Assembly (NCBI GenBank): GCA_017627975.1
Contig: JAGAFT010000168.1
Span: 1 to 39,304, forward strand
Length of the DNA stretch: 39,304 nucleotides
Direction of reading: 5' to 3'
Source: Oscillospiraceae bacterium
GTDB lineage: Bacteria > Bacillota_A > Clostridia > Oscillospirales > Oscillospiraceae
In this document: one piece after another, positions 39,220 to 39,304 of the stretch
Position numbering within the stretch: the first letter of the stretch is position 1
Layout: the number at the start of each line of letters is the position of its first letter
Translations under genes and position numbers: made by a program
The notes under the pieces: generated by a model
Told to the model about the DNA's origin: nothing
The model's database searches: none
What the model saw: the letters and a program-made list of their open reading frames with translations, nothing else

Positions 39220-39304
39220 TTATCCGCTTATCAATGAAACCAGAAACCAGATTCCAAATGCAACTGCAGCGGCAGCAGCCAAAGCAATCAAGAAAAGGAA
39301 TGGC
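39220..39304 (-). CDS. C-terminal end of a membrane protein (partial)
   Basis: The minus strand reads a hydrophobic helix, FLFLIALAAAAAVAFGIWFL, then VSLISG and a stop at 39220. The gene continues past the window edge. Its stop is 22 bp before the zinc-ribbon start, so they are likely co-transcribed. Confidence 0.5.
   Translation of the reverse strand, partial: PFLFLIALAAAAAVAFGIWFLVSLISG

Overview
The window looks like a chromosomal segment of an anaerobic, GC-rich member of the Clostridia, perhaps near Oscillospiraceae or Lachnospiraceae. The signs are a three-subunit [FeFe]-hydrogenase of the electron-bifurcating type, a TM1266-type hydrogenase regulator, a preQ1-I riboswitch in front of a QueT transporter, a DUF134/NifX-like fusion, strong Gram-positive Shine-Dalgarno sequences and consensus sigma-A promoters. 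The genus cannot be fixed by eye. I see no rRNA, tRNA or CRISPR array.

Layout. 0-6.5 kb: a hairpin-rich gene-free start, a zeta-toxin-like P-loop kinase, then a two-gene module of a GAF-ABC ATPase and a 1353-residue FtsX-type permease with two very long heptad-repeat arms. A 68-bp direct repeat lies on each side of this module. 6.5-10.8 kb (minus strand): a stand-alone Card1/Can2-like CARF nuclease, and an operon of TM1266-like regulator, NMT1-type solute-binding protein, permease and ATPase behind a leader that looks like a transcription attenuator. 10.9-15.1 kb (plus): hydrogenase genes of the HydC, HydB and HydA types. 15.2-17.2 kb: glycogen synthase with a Lys/Ala/Pro-rich N-terminal tail. 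17.3-20.1 kb (minus): preQ1-controlled queT and a RecD2-type helicase. 20.3-24.5 kb (minus): a second, paralogous GAF-ABC/FtsX module with much shorter coiled-coil arms. 24.7-31.4 kb: a VanX-like dipeptidase, the DUF134/NifX fusion with a His/Cys tail, a small membrane protein, a GNAT acetyltransferase, a MerR regulator and a Tat-exported flavoprotein with its iron-sulfur partner.

From about 31.5 kb the window becomes a mosaic accessory region: phage tail gene remnants with a nucleotidyltransferase between them, a recombination scar, iteron-like repeats, an autoregulated XRE/membrane-protein pair, an acyl-CoA ligase with a long structured leader, a complete IS3-family element, G-run repeats, a membrane-anchored HExxH protein, a zinc-ribbon protein and the end of a membrane protein.

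The most coherent themes are: (i) hydrogen metabolism, where the bifurcating hydrogenase sits divergently beside a regulator and importer operon with its own RNA switch; (ii) the two GAF-ABC/FtsX modules, which I consider the best candidate for an undescribed system, because a predicted cytosolic sensor is fused to the ATPase and the permease arms differ about 3.5-fold in length; and (iii) RNA-level control, with at least three structured leaders (preQ1-I, the TM1266 leader and the acyl-CoA ligase leader).
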